Translations under genes and position numbers: made by a program
Shown here: in pieces, positions 17,131 through 25,985 of the stretch
Numbering within the stretch: position 1 is the first letter of the stretch
How the letters are laid out: every line of letters begins with the position of its first letter
The notes under the pieces: model-generated
The model's database searches: none
Told to the model about the DNA's origin: nothing
The model's input: only the letters and a program-made list of their open reading frames with translations
DNA from: an uncultured Lachnospiraceae bacterium
Lineage (GTDB): Bacteria; Bacillota; Clostridia; Lachnospirales; Lachnospiraceae
Length of the DNA: 64,000 nt
Reading direction: 5' to 3'
Assembly: GCA_910577275.1 (NCBI GenBank)
Contig: CAJTMW010000002.1
Span: 318,307-382,306, forward strand

Positions 17131-17925
17131 ATGAATCTGAATCTGTACATAATTTTCTCAATCGTAAGTTTTCTGGCATCCCTTGTGGGTGCTGTCTGCG
17201 GAATCGGGGGCGGCGTGCTGATAAAGCCTGTCCTGGACGCATTCGGCGTTCTTGACGTGGCCTCTATCAGTTTTCTGTCGGGCTGCACCGTGCTTTCCAT
17301 GTCCTGTTACTCCGTGGTCAGAGCAAAAACAAACGGCTCAAGCCTTGTGGACAAAAAAAGGGGGACTCCGCTGGCCGTCGGGGCGGCTTTGGGCGGCGTC
17401 GCCGGGAAAATGATGTTTCAGTACATTTCCGGGATGACGGAAAACAAAAACCTTGTGGGCGCGGTGCAGTCGGCGTGCCTTTTCCTCATTACGCTGGGAA
17501 CCTTTCTGTACACGATAAAAAAAGATAAGATTAAGACCTGTGAGATATCGGGTATTCCAATCTGTATCGCTGTGGGTATGACTTTGGGAATCCTCTCCTC
17601 CTTCCTGGGAATCGGGGGAGGCCCCATCAATCTGGTGGTGCTGTTTTTCTTTTTTTCCATGGACACCAAAACAGCGGCGCAGAATTCGCTGTACATCATT
17701 TTGTTTTCACAGATTGCAAGCCTCATAAACACGCTGGTAACCCGCACCGTGCCGACGTTTGATATCATGCTGCTGGTCCTTATGGTTTCCGTGGGGATTC
17801 TGGGCGGCGCAGCGGGAAGAGTCGCAAACAGGCACATGGACGAGAAAACGGTCAGCAGACTGTTTATGGGGCTTATGGTCATGATTATGCTCATCAGTGT
17901 CCGTAATATGGTTCGCTTTATGTAA
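17131..17925 (+). CDS. TSUP (TauE/SafE) family anion exporter
   Basis: A 264-residue membrane protein of the sulfite exporter TauE/SafE family with about eight predicted spans in two repeated halves. The two glycine-rich repeats are visible as GAVCGIGGGVLIKPVLDAFG near the N-terminus and SSFLGIGGGPINLVVLFF in the middle. Family members move sulfite, sulfoacetate or other sulfur-containing anions across the membrane. It shares an upstream element with the importer operon and stands beside the two-component system, so I infer that it disposes of sulfate or sulfite released by the two cytoplasmic sulfatases. Start ATG has a GGAGGCGGAG site. Its end overlaps the convergent DUF4317 gene by 8 bp. 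Confidence 0.88.
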   Translation: MNLNLYIIFSIVSFLASLVGAVCGIGGGVLIKPVLDAFGVLDVASISFLSGCTVLSMSCYSVVRAKTNGSSLVDKKRGTPLAVGAALGGVAGKMMFQYISGMTENKNLVGAVQSACLFLITLGTFLYTIKKDKIKTCEISGIPICIAVGMTLGILSSFLGIGGGPINLVVLFFFFSMDTKTAAQNSLYIILFSQIASLINTLVTRTVPTFDIMLLVLMVSVGILGGAAGRVANRHMDEKTVSRLFMGLMVMIMLISVRNMVRFM

Positions 17926-19054
17926 AATCCCCGCCGCTGCGAACCGAAATCCCGTTCACCTCCACGTTCTGGCTCAGCTCAATGACAAGACAGGGCTTTC
18001 CGTCAAGGGTTCTGGTGGTTACCAGGTCTGTCCGTCCGGGGTTGACCTTCACCACCACATCCGGCGTTTTCACCTCAAAGGTTTTCGTGTTTGCCACATT
18101 GTCTACAAGAAGAGCGGTCTTTTCCCCGGCGGCGGCGTCGTAAATCTGTTCAAAATCCTCCAGCTTTTCTTCGGCAACGCCGCTTTTTTCAAGAAGACGT
18201 TTTACCTCCTGCCTGTCCAGGGTAAGAGGCTCGGGGATTTCCTTATGCTCGTCTATCATTTCCGTGAGGTTTTCATGGATGCTTTTTACCACCTCATACT
18301 CCGCGTCGTCCCCTAAGGTTTCTTCTATCAGGGAATGGAAGGTCTCCTTCTGGCTCGCCGCGGAAAGGGGAAGCCCGGCTCCCAAAACGGAATCCACGAA
18401 TTCGGAATGAGCCTCCTCGGGATTTTTCGTGTAATATAAAGTGCCGTGTATATCGGAACCCCTGTCGTTAAAGCTGGGGAAAAGGAAACCGGTTTGCGGC
18501 ATTTCCACAATCCAGTCGCGAATCCGGTTGTGAAATTCATTTGCCTCCGCGTCATAGGAAAGTCCCGGCTTTGAAAGGTTTACCGGGCAGATACAGCACA
18601 TAATATACTCGTAAACGGTGTCGGAGGCGTCGTCCATGGTAAGGCCGTCGCTGGTCTTGCCGGGAACGTCGTAGGCATCGTGAATCAGGAGAATCAGATA
18701 ATTCCCCACATATTCATAGCTTGCGATTACCCTGTCGTAAAATTCCTCCAAAAGGGCGTCGTCCTTAAGAGCGCTGTTCCGAAGGCGCAGAAGAAATTCC
18801 TGGGTTCCCCCTTCCTCCTCGCTGGCAAGGGGAAATTCCAGATTCAGAAGGTTTTTCCCGATTGTGCCGGAGAGGGTCTTGCGCAGCAATTCAAAATATT
18901 TAAAGATTTCCTCCTCCGGCAGGGAGAGAAAGGCTTCTTTGAATTCCGTTTTTTTATTTTTTTCCCCGTCCACATAGCAGCCGCAGATGCGGGTGATGGA
19001 ACAGCGGTTCGGGGTATACAGCCGCTTGATTTCATTGACTTCCTGTTTTATCAT
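17918..19054 (-). CDS. DUF4317 family protein
   Basis: A 378-residue soluble protein of the DUF4317 family, recognised from overall sequence (start region MIKQEVNEIKRLYTPNRCSITRICGCYV and the central ILLIHDAYDVP). Function unknown; such genes are common in Lachnospiraceae and Ruminococcaceae. It starts 36 bp after the activase gene on the same strand with a GGAGAAA site, so the two probably form a transcription unit. No membrane segment or signal peptide. The C-terminal part, rich in Val, Thr and Lys (VKTPDVVVKVNPGRTDLVTT), looks like a beta-sheet domain. Confidence 0.8.
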   Translation of the reverse strand: MIKQEVNEIKRLYTPNRCSITRICGCYVDGEKNKKTEFKEAFLSLPEEEIFKYFELLRKTLSGTIGKNLLNLEFPLASEEEGGTQEFLLRLRNSALKDDALLEEFYDRVIASYEYVGNYLILLIHDAYDVPGKTSDGLTMDDASDTVYEYIMCCICPVNLSKPGLSYDAEANEFHNRIRDWIVEMPQTGFLFPSFNDRGSDIHGTLYYTKNPEEAHSEFVDSVLGAGLPLSAASQKETFHSLIEETLGDDAEYEVVKSIHENLTEMIDEHKEIPEPLTLDRQEVKRLLEKSGVAEEKLEDFEQIYDAAAGEKTALLVDNVANTKTFEVKTPDVVVKVNPGRTDLVTTRTLDGKPCLVIELSQNVEVNGISVRSGGDFT

Positions 19055-19090
19055 GATATTTATTTCTCCATTTCCGGTTTAAAGCCGGCG

Positions 19091-22000
19091 TTATGCCTGC
19101 TGCTCCTTCAGATTTTTCTGGGCGGTGGAAAGCATCAGTTTAATCCGGTTTAACTGATTCACTTCGCTTGCCCCCGGGTCATAATCGATGGCCACGATAT
19201 TGCTTAAGGGATACTGCCTGCGCAGCTCCTTGATGACGCCTTTGCCTACCACATGGTTTGGCAGGCATGCAAAGGGCTGGGTGCACACGATATTGTTAAC
19301 CCCGCTGTGAATCAGTTCCACCATTTCTCCGGTCAAAAACCATCCCTCGCCGGTCTGGTTCCCGATTGAAACAATGGGCTTTGCGTATTCCACCGTCTGG
19401 TAAATGCTGGTGGGCGGCGTAAAGTTTTTGCTTTTCGCAAGGGCCTTTGCGGCGGCGCCCCGCAGAAACTCCAGAGCGTCGATACCGAGCTTTGAGATGA
19501 AAGCGGCCTTTTTGCTGGTGCCAAGTTCGTCCGCCTTGTATATCTGATTGTAAAAGCAGTAGAGCATAAAATCAAGTAAATCAGGAACCACGGCTTCGGC
19601 GCCCTCAGACTCTAAGAGGGCTACCAGATGGTTATTGGCGGCAGGGGCGAATTTTACCAGAATTTCCCCCACAATTCCCACTCTGGGCTTTATCTCTCCG
19701 GTTACGGGAACCGCGTCAAAGTCCTCCACTATCTGACGGCACATTTTGCGGAAGGTAAAAAAGCTCATATGCTTTGCACAGACAAAAGCCTGGCATCGTT
19801 TCAGCCATTTCTGATGAAGGGCTTCCACGCTTCCCTTTTCCTTTTCGTAGGGGCGCATACGGTAAATACAGCGCATGAAAATGTCGCCGAATACTGCGCC
19901 GTAGGCGGCGCGGATTAAAAGGCCGGCATTTAAATGGAAGCCGGGATTCTTTTCGATGCCCGCCATATTTAAAGAGATGACAGGTATCTTTTCCATTCCG
20001 GCTTTTTCCAGCGCCCGGCGGATAAAGCCTATGTAGTTGGTTGCACGGCAGCCGCCCCCGGTCTGGGTGATAATGACTGCCACCTTGTTTAAGTCATATT
20101 TTCCCGACAGGAGCGCGTCCATAATCTGTCCCACCACCATAAGGGAAGGATAACAGGCGTCATTGTTTACATATTTTAATCCCACGTCCACCGCCTGCCT
20201 GTTGTCGTTGGGCAGCACCTCAAAATTATAGCCGCAGGCGCGGAAAGCGGGCTCGAGTATCTCAAAATGAATGGGCGACATTTGCGGGCACAAAATTGTG
20301 TAGTTTTTCCGCATTTCCTCCGTGAATTTCACCTTGTCAATGGCGCTGGAACGGATGGTTCTCTGCTTGTTTTGCTTTTCCCTGACGGAAATTGCCGAGA
20401 GCAGGGAGCGGATTCTGATGCGGGCGGCCCCTAAATTGTTCACCTCGTCGATTTTGAGGCAGGTATAGATTTTATCGGAGCCGGTTAAAATATCGTTTAC
20501 CTGGTCGGTGGTCACGGCGTCCAGTCCGCAGCCGAAGGAATTCAACTGAATCAGGTCCAGATTATCCGCGGTTTTCACGTAGCTGGCGGCAGCGTAGAGC
20601 CTTGAATGGTACATCCACTGGTCGGAAACGATTAAGGGACGCTCCGGCGCGGCCAGATGGGAGATGGAATCCTCCGTAAGAACCGCTATATCATAGGAAG
20701 TAATCAGTTCCGGTATGCCGTGATTGATTTCCGGGTCGATATGGTAGGGGCGTCCCGCAAGGACAATTCCCCGTTTGCCCTTTTCTTTAAGCCAGGCAAG
20801 AACCTCCTCGCCCTTATCGGAAATATCTTTTCTTGCCTGCGCCATTTCCTCCCAGCCAAGGCGGGCGGCTTCCATCACTTCTTCGGGGGGAAGCTCCTTA
20901 AATTCCTTCACCAGCGCTTCCGTGGCGGGCTTCAAATCGGCAAAGGACATAAAGGGATTGCGCAGTTTCATCTCTCCCCGGCCGATTTCCTCCACGTTAT
21001 TTTTGATGTTTTCGGAATAGGAGGTCACAATCGGGCAGTTGTAATGGTTGTTTGCCTTGTCAAATTCATTCCGCTCATAAAAGAGGGCGGGATAAAAAAT
21101 AAAGTCAACCTTCTGGTGAATCAGCCAGCTCACATGGCCGTGGGCCAGCTTGGCGGGGTAGCATTCCGACTCGCTGGGGATGGATTCAATGCCCAGCTCG
21201 TAGATTTTCCGGTTGGAAGGGGGAGAGAGGATTACCCGGTACCCCAGCTTTGTAAAAAAGGTGAACCAGAAGGGATAATTTTCATACATATTAAGAACCC
21301 GGGGGATACCCACCGTGCCTCTTTTTGCCTCGTCGGCGGCAAGGGGTTCATAGCCGAAAATCCGCTTTAGCTTGTAATCAAAAAGATTGGGAACAGTGCT
21401 TGCCAGCTTTTGTTTCCCAAGTCCTCTTTCGCAGCGGTTGCCGGAGATATACTGACGCCCGCCTGTAAATTTGTTGATGGTCAGGCGGCAGTTGTTGGTA
21501 CAGCCCCTGCATTTTGCCATGCTGGTTTCGAATTGAAGGGTATCGATTTTTTCAAAAGGGAGCATGGAGGTTACAAAGCCTTCGCTGTAGCGCTCTCTGG
21601 CAATCAGGGCAGCGCCGAAAGCCCCCATAATACCGGCAATATCAGGACGGATGGCCTCGCAGCCCGCAATCTTTTCAAAGCTTCGGAGAACGGCGTCATT
21701 GTAGAAGGTTCCGCCCTGGACCACAATGTTTTTTCCGAGGGAGGAGACGTCCGCCACCTTGATTACCTTAAATAAGGCGTTTTTGATGACGGAATAGGCA
21801 AGTCCCGAGGAAATGTCGGGAACGGAAGCGCCTTCCTTCTGCGCCTGCTTTACCTTGGAATTCATAAATACGGTGCAGCGGGTGCCCAGGTCGATGGGAT
21901 GCTCCGCAAAAAGAGCGGCTCCGGCAAAATCCTCCACTGAGTAATTTAATGATTTTGCGAAGGTTTCTATAAAGGAACCGCAGCCGGAGGAGCACGCCTC

Positions 22001-23329
22001 GTTGAGCTGTACGCTGTCCACTGTCTGGTTTTTGATTTTGATGCACTTCATATCCTGTCCGCCGATGTCCAAAATACAGTCCACATCGGGGTCAAAGAAA
22101 GCGGCCGCATAGTAATGGGCAACTGTTTCCACCTCTCCGTCGTCCAGAAGAAAAGCAGCTTTCATGAGGGCTTCTCCGTAGCCGGTGGAGCAGGAGCGGA
22201 CGATTCTTGCGCCCGCCGGCATGAGGGCATAGATTTCCCTGATGGCGCGGATGGCGGTCTTTAAAGGACTTCCGTCATTGTTGCTGTAAAAGGAATAAAG
22301 CAAAGTTCCGTCTTCCCCCACCAGAGCGGCCTTTGTGGTGGTACTGCCGGCGTCGATGCCCAGGAAGCAGCTGCCTTTGTAGGAGGCGAGGCTGCCGGCT
22401 TTTACATGGTGGCCGGCGTGCCGCTTTTTAAAAGCCTCATATTCTTCCTTAGAAGAAAATAAGGGCTCCATGCGTTCCACCTCAAATTCCATTTTAATAT
22501 CGGAAGAAAGCTTGCCGAGCATTTCTTCCATTGTATAAGTTACGTCCTCTTTTGCATTCATGGCGGAGCCGATTGCCGCAAAGAGATGGGAATGCTCCGT
22601 TTCGATGATATGTTCCTTATCCAGCTTTAAGGTGCGGATAAAAGCGGTTTTCAGCTCGGAGAGGAAATGCAGGGGACCGCCTAAAAAGGCCACGTGGCCC
22701 CGGATAGGCTTTCCGCAGGCAAGTCCGCTGATGGTCTGGTTGACCACGGCCTGGAAGATGGACGCCGACAAATCCTCCTTTGTGGCTCCGTCGTTAATCA
22801 GGGGCTGGATGTCGGATTTTGCGAACACGCCGCATCTGGCGGCAATGGTGTAAAGGGAGCGGTAATCCTTCGCGTATTCGTTAAGGCCGGAGGCGTCGGT
22901 CTGTAAAAGAGAGGCCATCTGGTCGATAAAGGAGCCTGTTCCGCCGGCGCAGATGCCGTTCATGCGCTGCTCCACGTTGCCGCCCTCAAAATAAATAATC
23001 TTGGCGTCCTCTCCGCCAAGCTCGATGGCAACGTCCGTTTTCGGGGCAAGCTCTTTCAAAGCCGTGGCCACGCTGATTACCTCCTGTACAAAGGGAATCT
23101 TTAAGTGGTTGGCAAGCGTAAGGCCGCCGGAGCCGGTTATCATGGGGTGAAGTTTTAAGTTTCCAAGCTGATTGTAAGATTCGTCAAGTAAATCGGAAAG
23201 CGTTTCTCTTATATTTGCGAAATGTCTCTTATAATCGGAAAAAAGTATCTTATGTGAATCATCTAGTATGGCAATTTTGACAGTGGTAGAACCGATGTCA
23301 ATGCCAAGGGTATAATACCTGTTGTCCAT
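19091..23329 (-). CDS. giant 2-hydroxyacyl-CoA dehydratase activase-related protein
   Basis: A 1412-residue protein from the ATG at 23329 (AAAGGTGG site). Two ASKHA ATPase domains of the BadF/HgdC type are fused: the first (~1-260) has GIDIGSTTVKIAI, GGEDAK and cluster cysteines C127 (NGICAGGTGSF) and C166 (AARCGVF); the second (~320-590) has GIDAGSTTTKAAL, GGQDMK and C446/C450/C485. A CRGCTNNC segment (607-614, plus C633) may bind a further cluster. The rest (~650-1412) is a DUF2229/CoA-activase region plus a HgdB-like part. Known small activators drive ATP-dependent electron transfer to radical dehydratases. No dehydratase subunits lie nearby, so its electron acceptor is unknown. Confidence 0.88.
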   Translation of the reverse strand: MDNRYYTLGIDIGSTTVKIAILDDSHKILFSDYKRHFANIRETLSDLLDESYNQLGNLKLHPMITGSGGLTLANHLKIPFVQEVISVATALKELAPKTDVAIELGGEDAKIIYFEGGNVEQRMNGICAGGTGSFIDQMASLLQTDASGLNEYAKDYRSLYTIAARCGVFAKSDIQPLINDGATKEDLSASIFQAVVNQTISGLACGKPIRGHVAFLGGPLHFLSELKTAFIRTLKLDKEHIIETEHSHLFAAIGSAMNAKEDVTYTMEEMLGKLSSDIKMEFEVERMEPLFSSKEEYEAFKKRHAGHHVKAGSLASYKGSCFLGIDAGSTTTKAALVGEDGTLLYSFYSNNDGSPLKTAIRAIREIYALMPAGARIVRSCSTGYGEALMKAAFLLDDGEVETVAHYYAAAFFDPDVDCILDIGGQDMKCIKIKNQTVDSVQLNEACSSGCGSFIETFAKSLNYSVEDFAGAALFAEHPIDLGTRCTVFMNSKVKQAQKEGASVPDISSGLAYSVIKNALFKVIKVADVSSLGKNIVVQGGTFYNDAVLRSFEKIAGCEAIRPDIAGIMGAFGAALIARERYSEGFVTSMLPFEKIDTLQFETSMAKCRGCTNNCRLTINKFTGGRQYISGNRCERGLGKQKLASTVPNLFDYKLKRIFGYEPLAADEAKRGTVGIPRVLNMYENYPFWFTFFTKLGYRVILSPPSNRKIYELGIESIPSESECYPAKLAHGHVSWLIHQKVDFIFYPALFYERNEFDKANNHYNCPIVTSYSENIKNNVEEIGRGEMKLRNPFMSFADLKPATEALVKEFKELPPEEVMEAARLGWEEMAQARKDISDKGEEVLAWLKEKGKRGIVLAGRPYHIDPEINHGIPELITSYDIAVLTEDSISHLAAPERPLIVSDQWMYHSRLYAAASYVKTADNLDLIQLNSFGCGLDAVTTDQVNDILTGSDKIYTCLKIDEVNNLGAARIRIRSLLSAISVREKQNKQRTIRSSAIDKVKFTEEMRKNYTILCPQMSPIHFEILEPAFRACGYNFEVLPNDNRQAVDVGLKYVNNDACYPSLMVVGQIMDALLSGKYDLNKVAVIITQTGGGCRATNYIGFIRRALEKAGMEKIPVISLNMAGIEKNPGFHLNAGLLIRAAYGAVFGDIFMRCIYRMRPYEKEKGSVEALHQKWLKRCQAFVCAKHMSFFTFRKMCRQIVEDFDAVPVTGEIKPRVGIVGEILVKFAPAANNHLVALLESEGAEAVVPDLLDFMLYCFYNQIYKADELGTSKKAAFISKLGIDALEFLRGAAAKALAKSKNFTPPTSIYQTVEYAKPIVSIGNQTGEGWFLTGEMVELIHSGVNNIVCTQPFACLPNHVVGKGVIKELRRQYPLSNIVAIDYDPGASEVNQLNRIKLMLSTAQKNLKEQQA

Positions 23330-23457
23330 AATGGGCCACCTTTCTGATAATGTGAAATACGTTCTGCGCGGCGCGCAGGCATGCCGGCCGGGCTTTGGCC
23401 TTGCGGCAAAAGCGGCAAAAAATTTACAAAACATATGGTTTTATGACATGCGTTGTA

Positions 23458-23486
23458 ATTATACGACAGGAAAATTTAAAATGCAA
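23458..23486 (-). promoter_or_regulatory. promoter of the activase-DUF4317 unit
   Basis: On the minus strand: TTGCAT (23486-23481), 17-bp spacer, TATAAT (23463-23458), about 130 bases before the activase start. The 333-bp divergent region 23330-23662 otherwise holds only AT-rich sequence and the opposite promoter. Confidence 0.65.
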
Positions 23487-23560
23487 TGCGGGAGGAGTTA
23501 ATATTTTGTAAATAAAAAATATTATATTTCTAAAAAATTATGACAATTGGCATGCCTTTA

Positions 23561-23589
23561 TTTACAATTGAATGCGGGAATGATAGAAT
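23561..23589 (+). promoter_or_regulatory. promoter of the rhomboid-like gene
   Basis: TTTACA (23561-23566), 17-bp spacer, TAGAAT (23584-23589), 74 bases before the ATG. Confidence 0.65.
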
Positions 23590-23662
23590 ATATGAAGTTT
23601 CATGCAAAGTAATGAGTTGATATTTTTTGTGCGCACCCTGTGCACAGACGGGAGTAAATTTT

Positions 23663-24565
23663 ATGAAATCCTCAGGCAGTTTTGAAAGAAGATTTGGAAA
23701 ATATGCAATAAAAAATCTGTCGCTGGTACTGATTATCTGCTATGGAGTAGGGTATATTTTCCAGTGGATGTATCCGGCTTTTTTATCCTATCTGTATTTA
23801 AATCCCTATGAGATTGTCTATCACGGGCAGATATGGAGGCTTGTTACCTGGCTGATTGTGCCGCCCTCAGGCTTTGACTTTTTTACGCTGCTGATGCTGT
23901 ACTTTTATTATTCCCTGGGAACTACGCTGGAGCGGACCTGGGGAACCTACCGATATAATGTGTATATCTTTTCGGGCGTTCTGTTTACCATACTTGGGGC
24001 GTTTCTGCTGTTTGCCTATACGCTGATTTTCAAGGAAAGCTCGCAGACGGCGGCGCAGCTCTGGGTTTTGTGGGGAGGTTTCGGAACGTTTCCTTTCCTG
24101 GCGGCCATGTTCAGCACCTTTTATGTGAATATGTCCATTTTCCTGGCTTTTGCCAGCACTTACCCCAATATGCAGGTGATGCTGTTTTTCCTGATTCCCA
24201 TCAAAATCAAGATACTGGGGATTATTTACGGGGCCCTTCTGGTATTCCAGTTCCTTACGGGGACGATTGCGGATAAGATTATCATTGCCGCGTCCCTGAT
24301 GAACTTTATCGTGTTTTTTATCACCAGCCGGGGAAAGGTTCATATGTCGCCGAAGCAGGCGAAGCGCAGGCAGGAGTTCCGCCGGGAAGTGAAGAAGACG
24401 ACAAAGAGCACGAGACACAAATGCGCTATCTGCGGAAGAACGGACGAAACCAATCCTGAGCTGCAGTTTCGGTTCTGCTCCAAGTGCGCCGGGAATTATG
24501 AGTACTGTGAGGACCATATTTTTACCCATACCCATGTGAAGACGAACGATAATCAACAGTTCTGA
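23663..24565 (+). CDS. rhomboid-like membrane protein with C-terminal zinc ribbon
   Basis: A 300-residue protein from the ATG at 23663 (GGGAG site). Residues ~15-215 contain about six membrane spans in a rhomboid pattern, with the landmark GQIWRLVTWLIVPP after span 1 and YYSLGTTLERTWGTYRYN. The protease serine motif GxSG is not present; the corresponding segment reads WGGFGTFPF, so it is probably an inactive rhomboid (derlin-like). The cytoplasmic tail is basic (AKRRQEFRREVKK) and ends with paired cysteines CAICGRTD and FCSKCAGNYEYCEDH plus His residues, which fits a zinc-binding module. Its binding partner is unknown. Confidence 0.8.
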   Translation: MKSSGSFERRFGKYAIKNLSLVLIICYGVGYIFQWMYPAFLSYLYLNPYEIVYHGQIWRLVTWLIVPPSGFDFFTLLMLYFYYSLGTTLERTWGTYRYNVYIFSGVLFTILGAFLLFAYTLIFKESSQTAAQLWVLWGGFGTFPFLAAMFSTFYVNMSIFLAFASTYPNMQVMLFFLIPIKIKILGIIYGALLVFQFLTGTIADKIIIAASLMNFIVFFITSRGKVHMSPKQAKRRQEFRREVKKTTKSTRHKCAICGRTDETNPELQFRFCSKCAGNYEYCEDHIFTHTHVKTNDNQQF

Positions 24566-24648
24566 TTCTCATGGACGTCCTATGTGAAATAAGCCGCCAG
24601 GTTGCGTATGAGCTGCTGCCGTGTGCAGAAATGAGGGGAATATTAATT

Positions 24649-25497
24649 ATGGAAGAAAATCAGGAAATATTGTTTGCGCAGACCCTTGAGAGCGTGAGGA
24701 AGCTTGCGAGAAGGCAGGGGAACAGAGTAACCGGGCAGCAGGTGCGGGAGGCTTTCGGGGCGCTTAAGCTGTCGGAAGAACAGCTCGGGATGGTGCTTGA
24801 TTATCTGAGGCAGCGAAAGGTGGCGGTCGTGGAGGGAGATGGCGGAGACGCTCTGTCCGAGGGCGGTGCCGCCCTGCAGGGCTTATCAGACGGCGGCGCA
24901 GCTTCGGGAGCCTGGACGGAAGATGCTTTATCCCTTAATCAGCTGTCAGAGGATGAGGAGCTGTCGGAGGCGGAGACCGATTATCTGGAGGAGTATAAAA
25001 GGCAGCTTGCCGGGAGCGATGAGATAAGCGAGGGGGAGAAGGAGGCGCTCACCCTTTCCGCCATGGCAGGGGAGAGCGATGCGCAGCAGAGATTGATTCA
25101 CCTGTATCTGCCGAAGGTGGTGGATATTGCAAGGCTTTACGCCGGGCAGGGGGTTTTTCTTGAAGATTTGATTGGCGAGGGAAACGTGGCGCTTTCCATG
25201 GGAGTTACCATGCTGGGATGCCTGGAAAACGCGAGGGAAGCGGAAGGGACGCTGATGAAGATGGTGATGGACGCCATGGAGGAGTACATTACCGAAAACG
25301 AGCAGGAGCAGGACAAGGACAGGAAAATCCTTGATAAGGTAAATAAGGTGGCGGAGAAGGCAAAAGAGCTTGCAAAGGAGCTTCGCCGGAAGGTTACGGT
25401 GGAAGAGCTGGCCGCAGAGAGCGGAATGTCGGAAAAGGCCATAAGGGACGCCATGCGGATGAGCGGCTTTGCCATAGAGGATTTGGAAGGACGGTAA
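24649..25497 (+). CDS. sigma-70-like protein lacking promoter-binding regions
   Basis: A 282-residue protein; the ATG at 24649 follows GAGGGGA and is preferred to the open frame upstream. Residues ~1-65 look like sigma region 1.1 (a small helical domain also shared with RpoD); ~105-195 match regions 1.2 to 2.2, including SDAQQRLIHLYLPKVVDIA and FLEDLIGEGNVAL; the last 55 residues resemble region 3 (VTVEELAAESGMSEKAIRDAM). The aromatic/basic 2.3-2.4 segment that melts the -10 box is replaced by an acidic stretch (ENEQEQDKDRK), and region 4 is absent. It may bind core RNA polymerase or another partner without directing initiation. This is inference from motifs. Confidence 0.75.
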   Translation: MEENQEILFAQTLESVRKLARRQGNRVTGQQVREAFGALKLSEEQLGMVLDYLRQRKVAVVEGDGGDALSEGGAALQGLSDGGAASGAWTEDALSLNQLSEDEELSEAETDYLEEYKRQLAGSDEISEGEKEALTLSAMAGESDAQQRLIHLYLPKVVDIARLYAGQGVFLEDLIGEGNVALSMGVTMLGCLENAREAEGTLMKMVMDAMEEYITENEQEQDKDRKILDKVNKVAEKAKELAKELRRKVTVEELAAESGMSEKAIRDAMRMSGFAIEDLEGR

Positions 25498-25541
25498 GCG
25501 GCATTCCGGCGCGGTTTAAATGCGGCAGAATTGAGGAGAAA

Positions 25542-25985
25542 ATGAAAGGGAAAGCGGAGAAAAACGCCACAAGATACGAGGATTTTAAATATGTGCTTCA
25601 GGATACCGGGAACCTTTATCTGGGGGCGGGTTTTTCCTATGAAGAACTGCTGGAAGCGGAGATGGTTCCTTTCAAGTTAAAGGCAATTCTTTCCCATTAT
25701 ATATTGAAGGAATCTTCGCCCGATACCACGCTGGAAAGCGAGTTCTATTATCTTAAGGAGGATACCTTTCTTTATGAAACCTACAGACAGCTAAAGGTAA
25801 AGGTGAAGGGACAGGTTCAGGCAGAAAAGAGGAGCCTTTTGGGAAAAACCTCGCTGGTTTATCAGGAAAAGGTTTTTACGCTGCCGGAGCTTACGGCGAT
25901 GAACCTTGCCCGGAAAAAGGCTTCCGGGATGCTCATCCGGGAGATTATCATCTCGAAGCTGGGCATGATGACTTTCAGTGTCTGA
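25542..25985 (+). CDS. hypothetical protein, 147 residues
   Basis: A soluble 147-residue protein of unknown function, 44 bp after the sigma-like gene and likely cotranscribed with it. A GAGGAGAAA site precedes the ATG. It has no membrane segment or Cys residues and contains several basic-hydrophobic helices (KVKVKGQVQAEKRSLLGK, LARKKASGMLIREIIISKLG). I do not recognise the family. Conserved linkage with the sigma-like gene would be the best clue to function. Confidence 0.7.
   Translation: MKGKAEKNATRYEDFKYVLQDTGNLYLGAGFSYEELLEAEMVPFKLKAILSHYILKESSPDTTLESEFYYLKEDTFLYETYRQLKVKVKGQVQAEKRSLLGKTSLVYQEKVFTLPELTAMNLARKKASGMLIREIIISKLGMMTFSV

Noticed and set aside
19628..22906. Several plus-strand frames opposite the giant activase
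   Set aside because: All lie within the activase gene, lack start signals and show no domain; treated as shadows.
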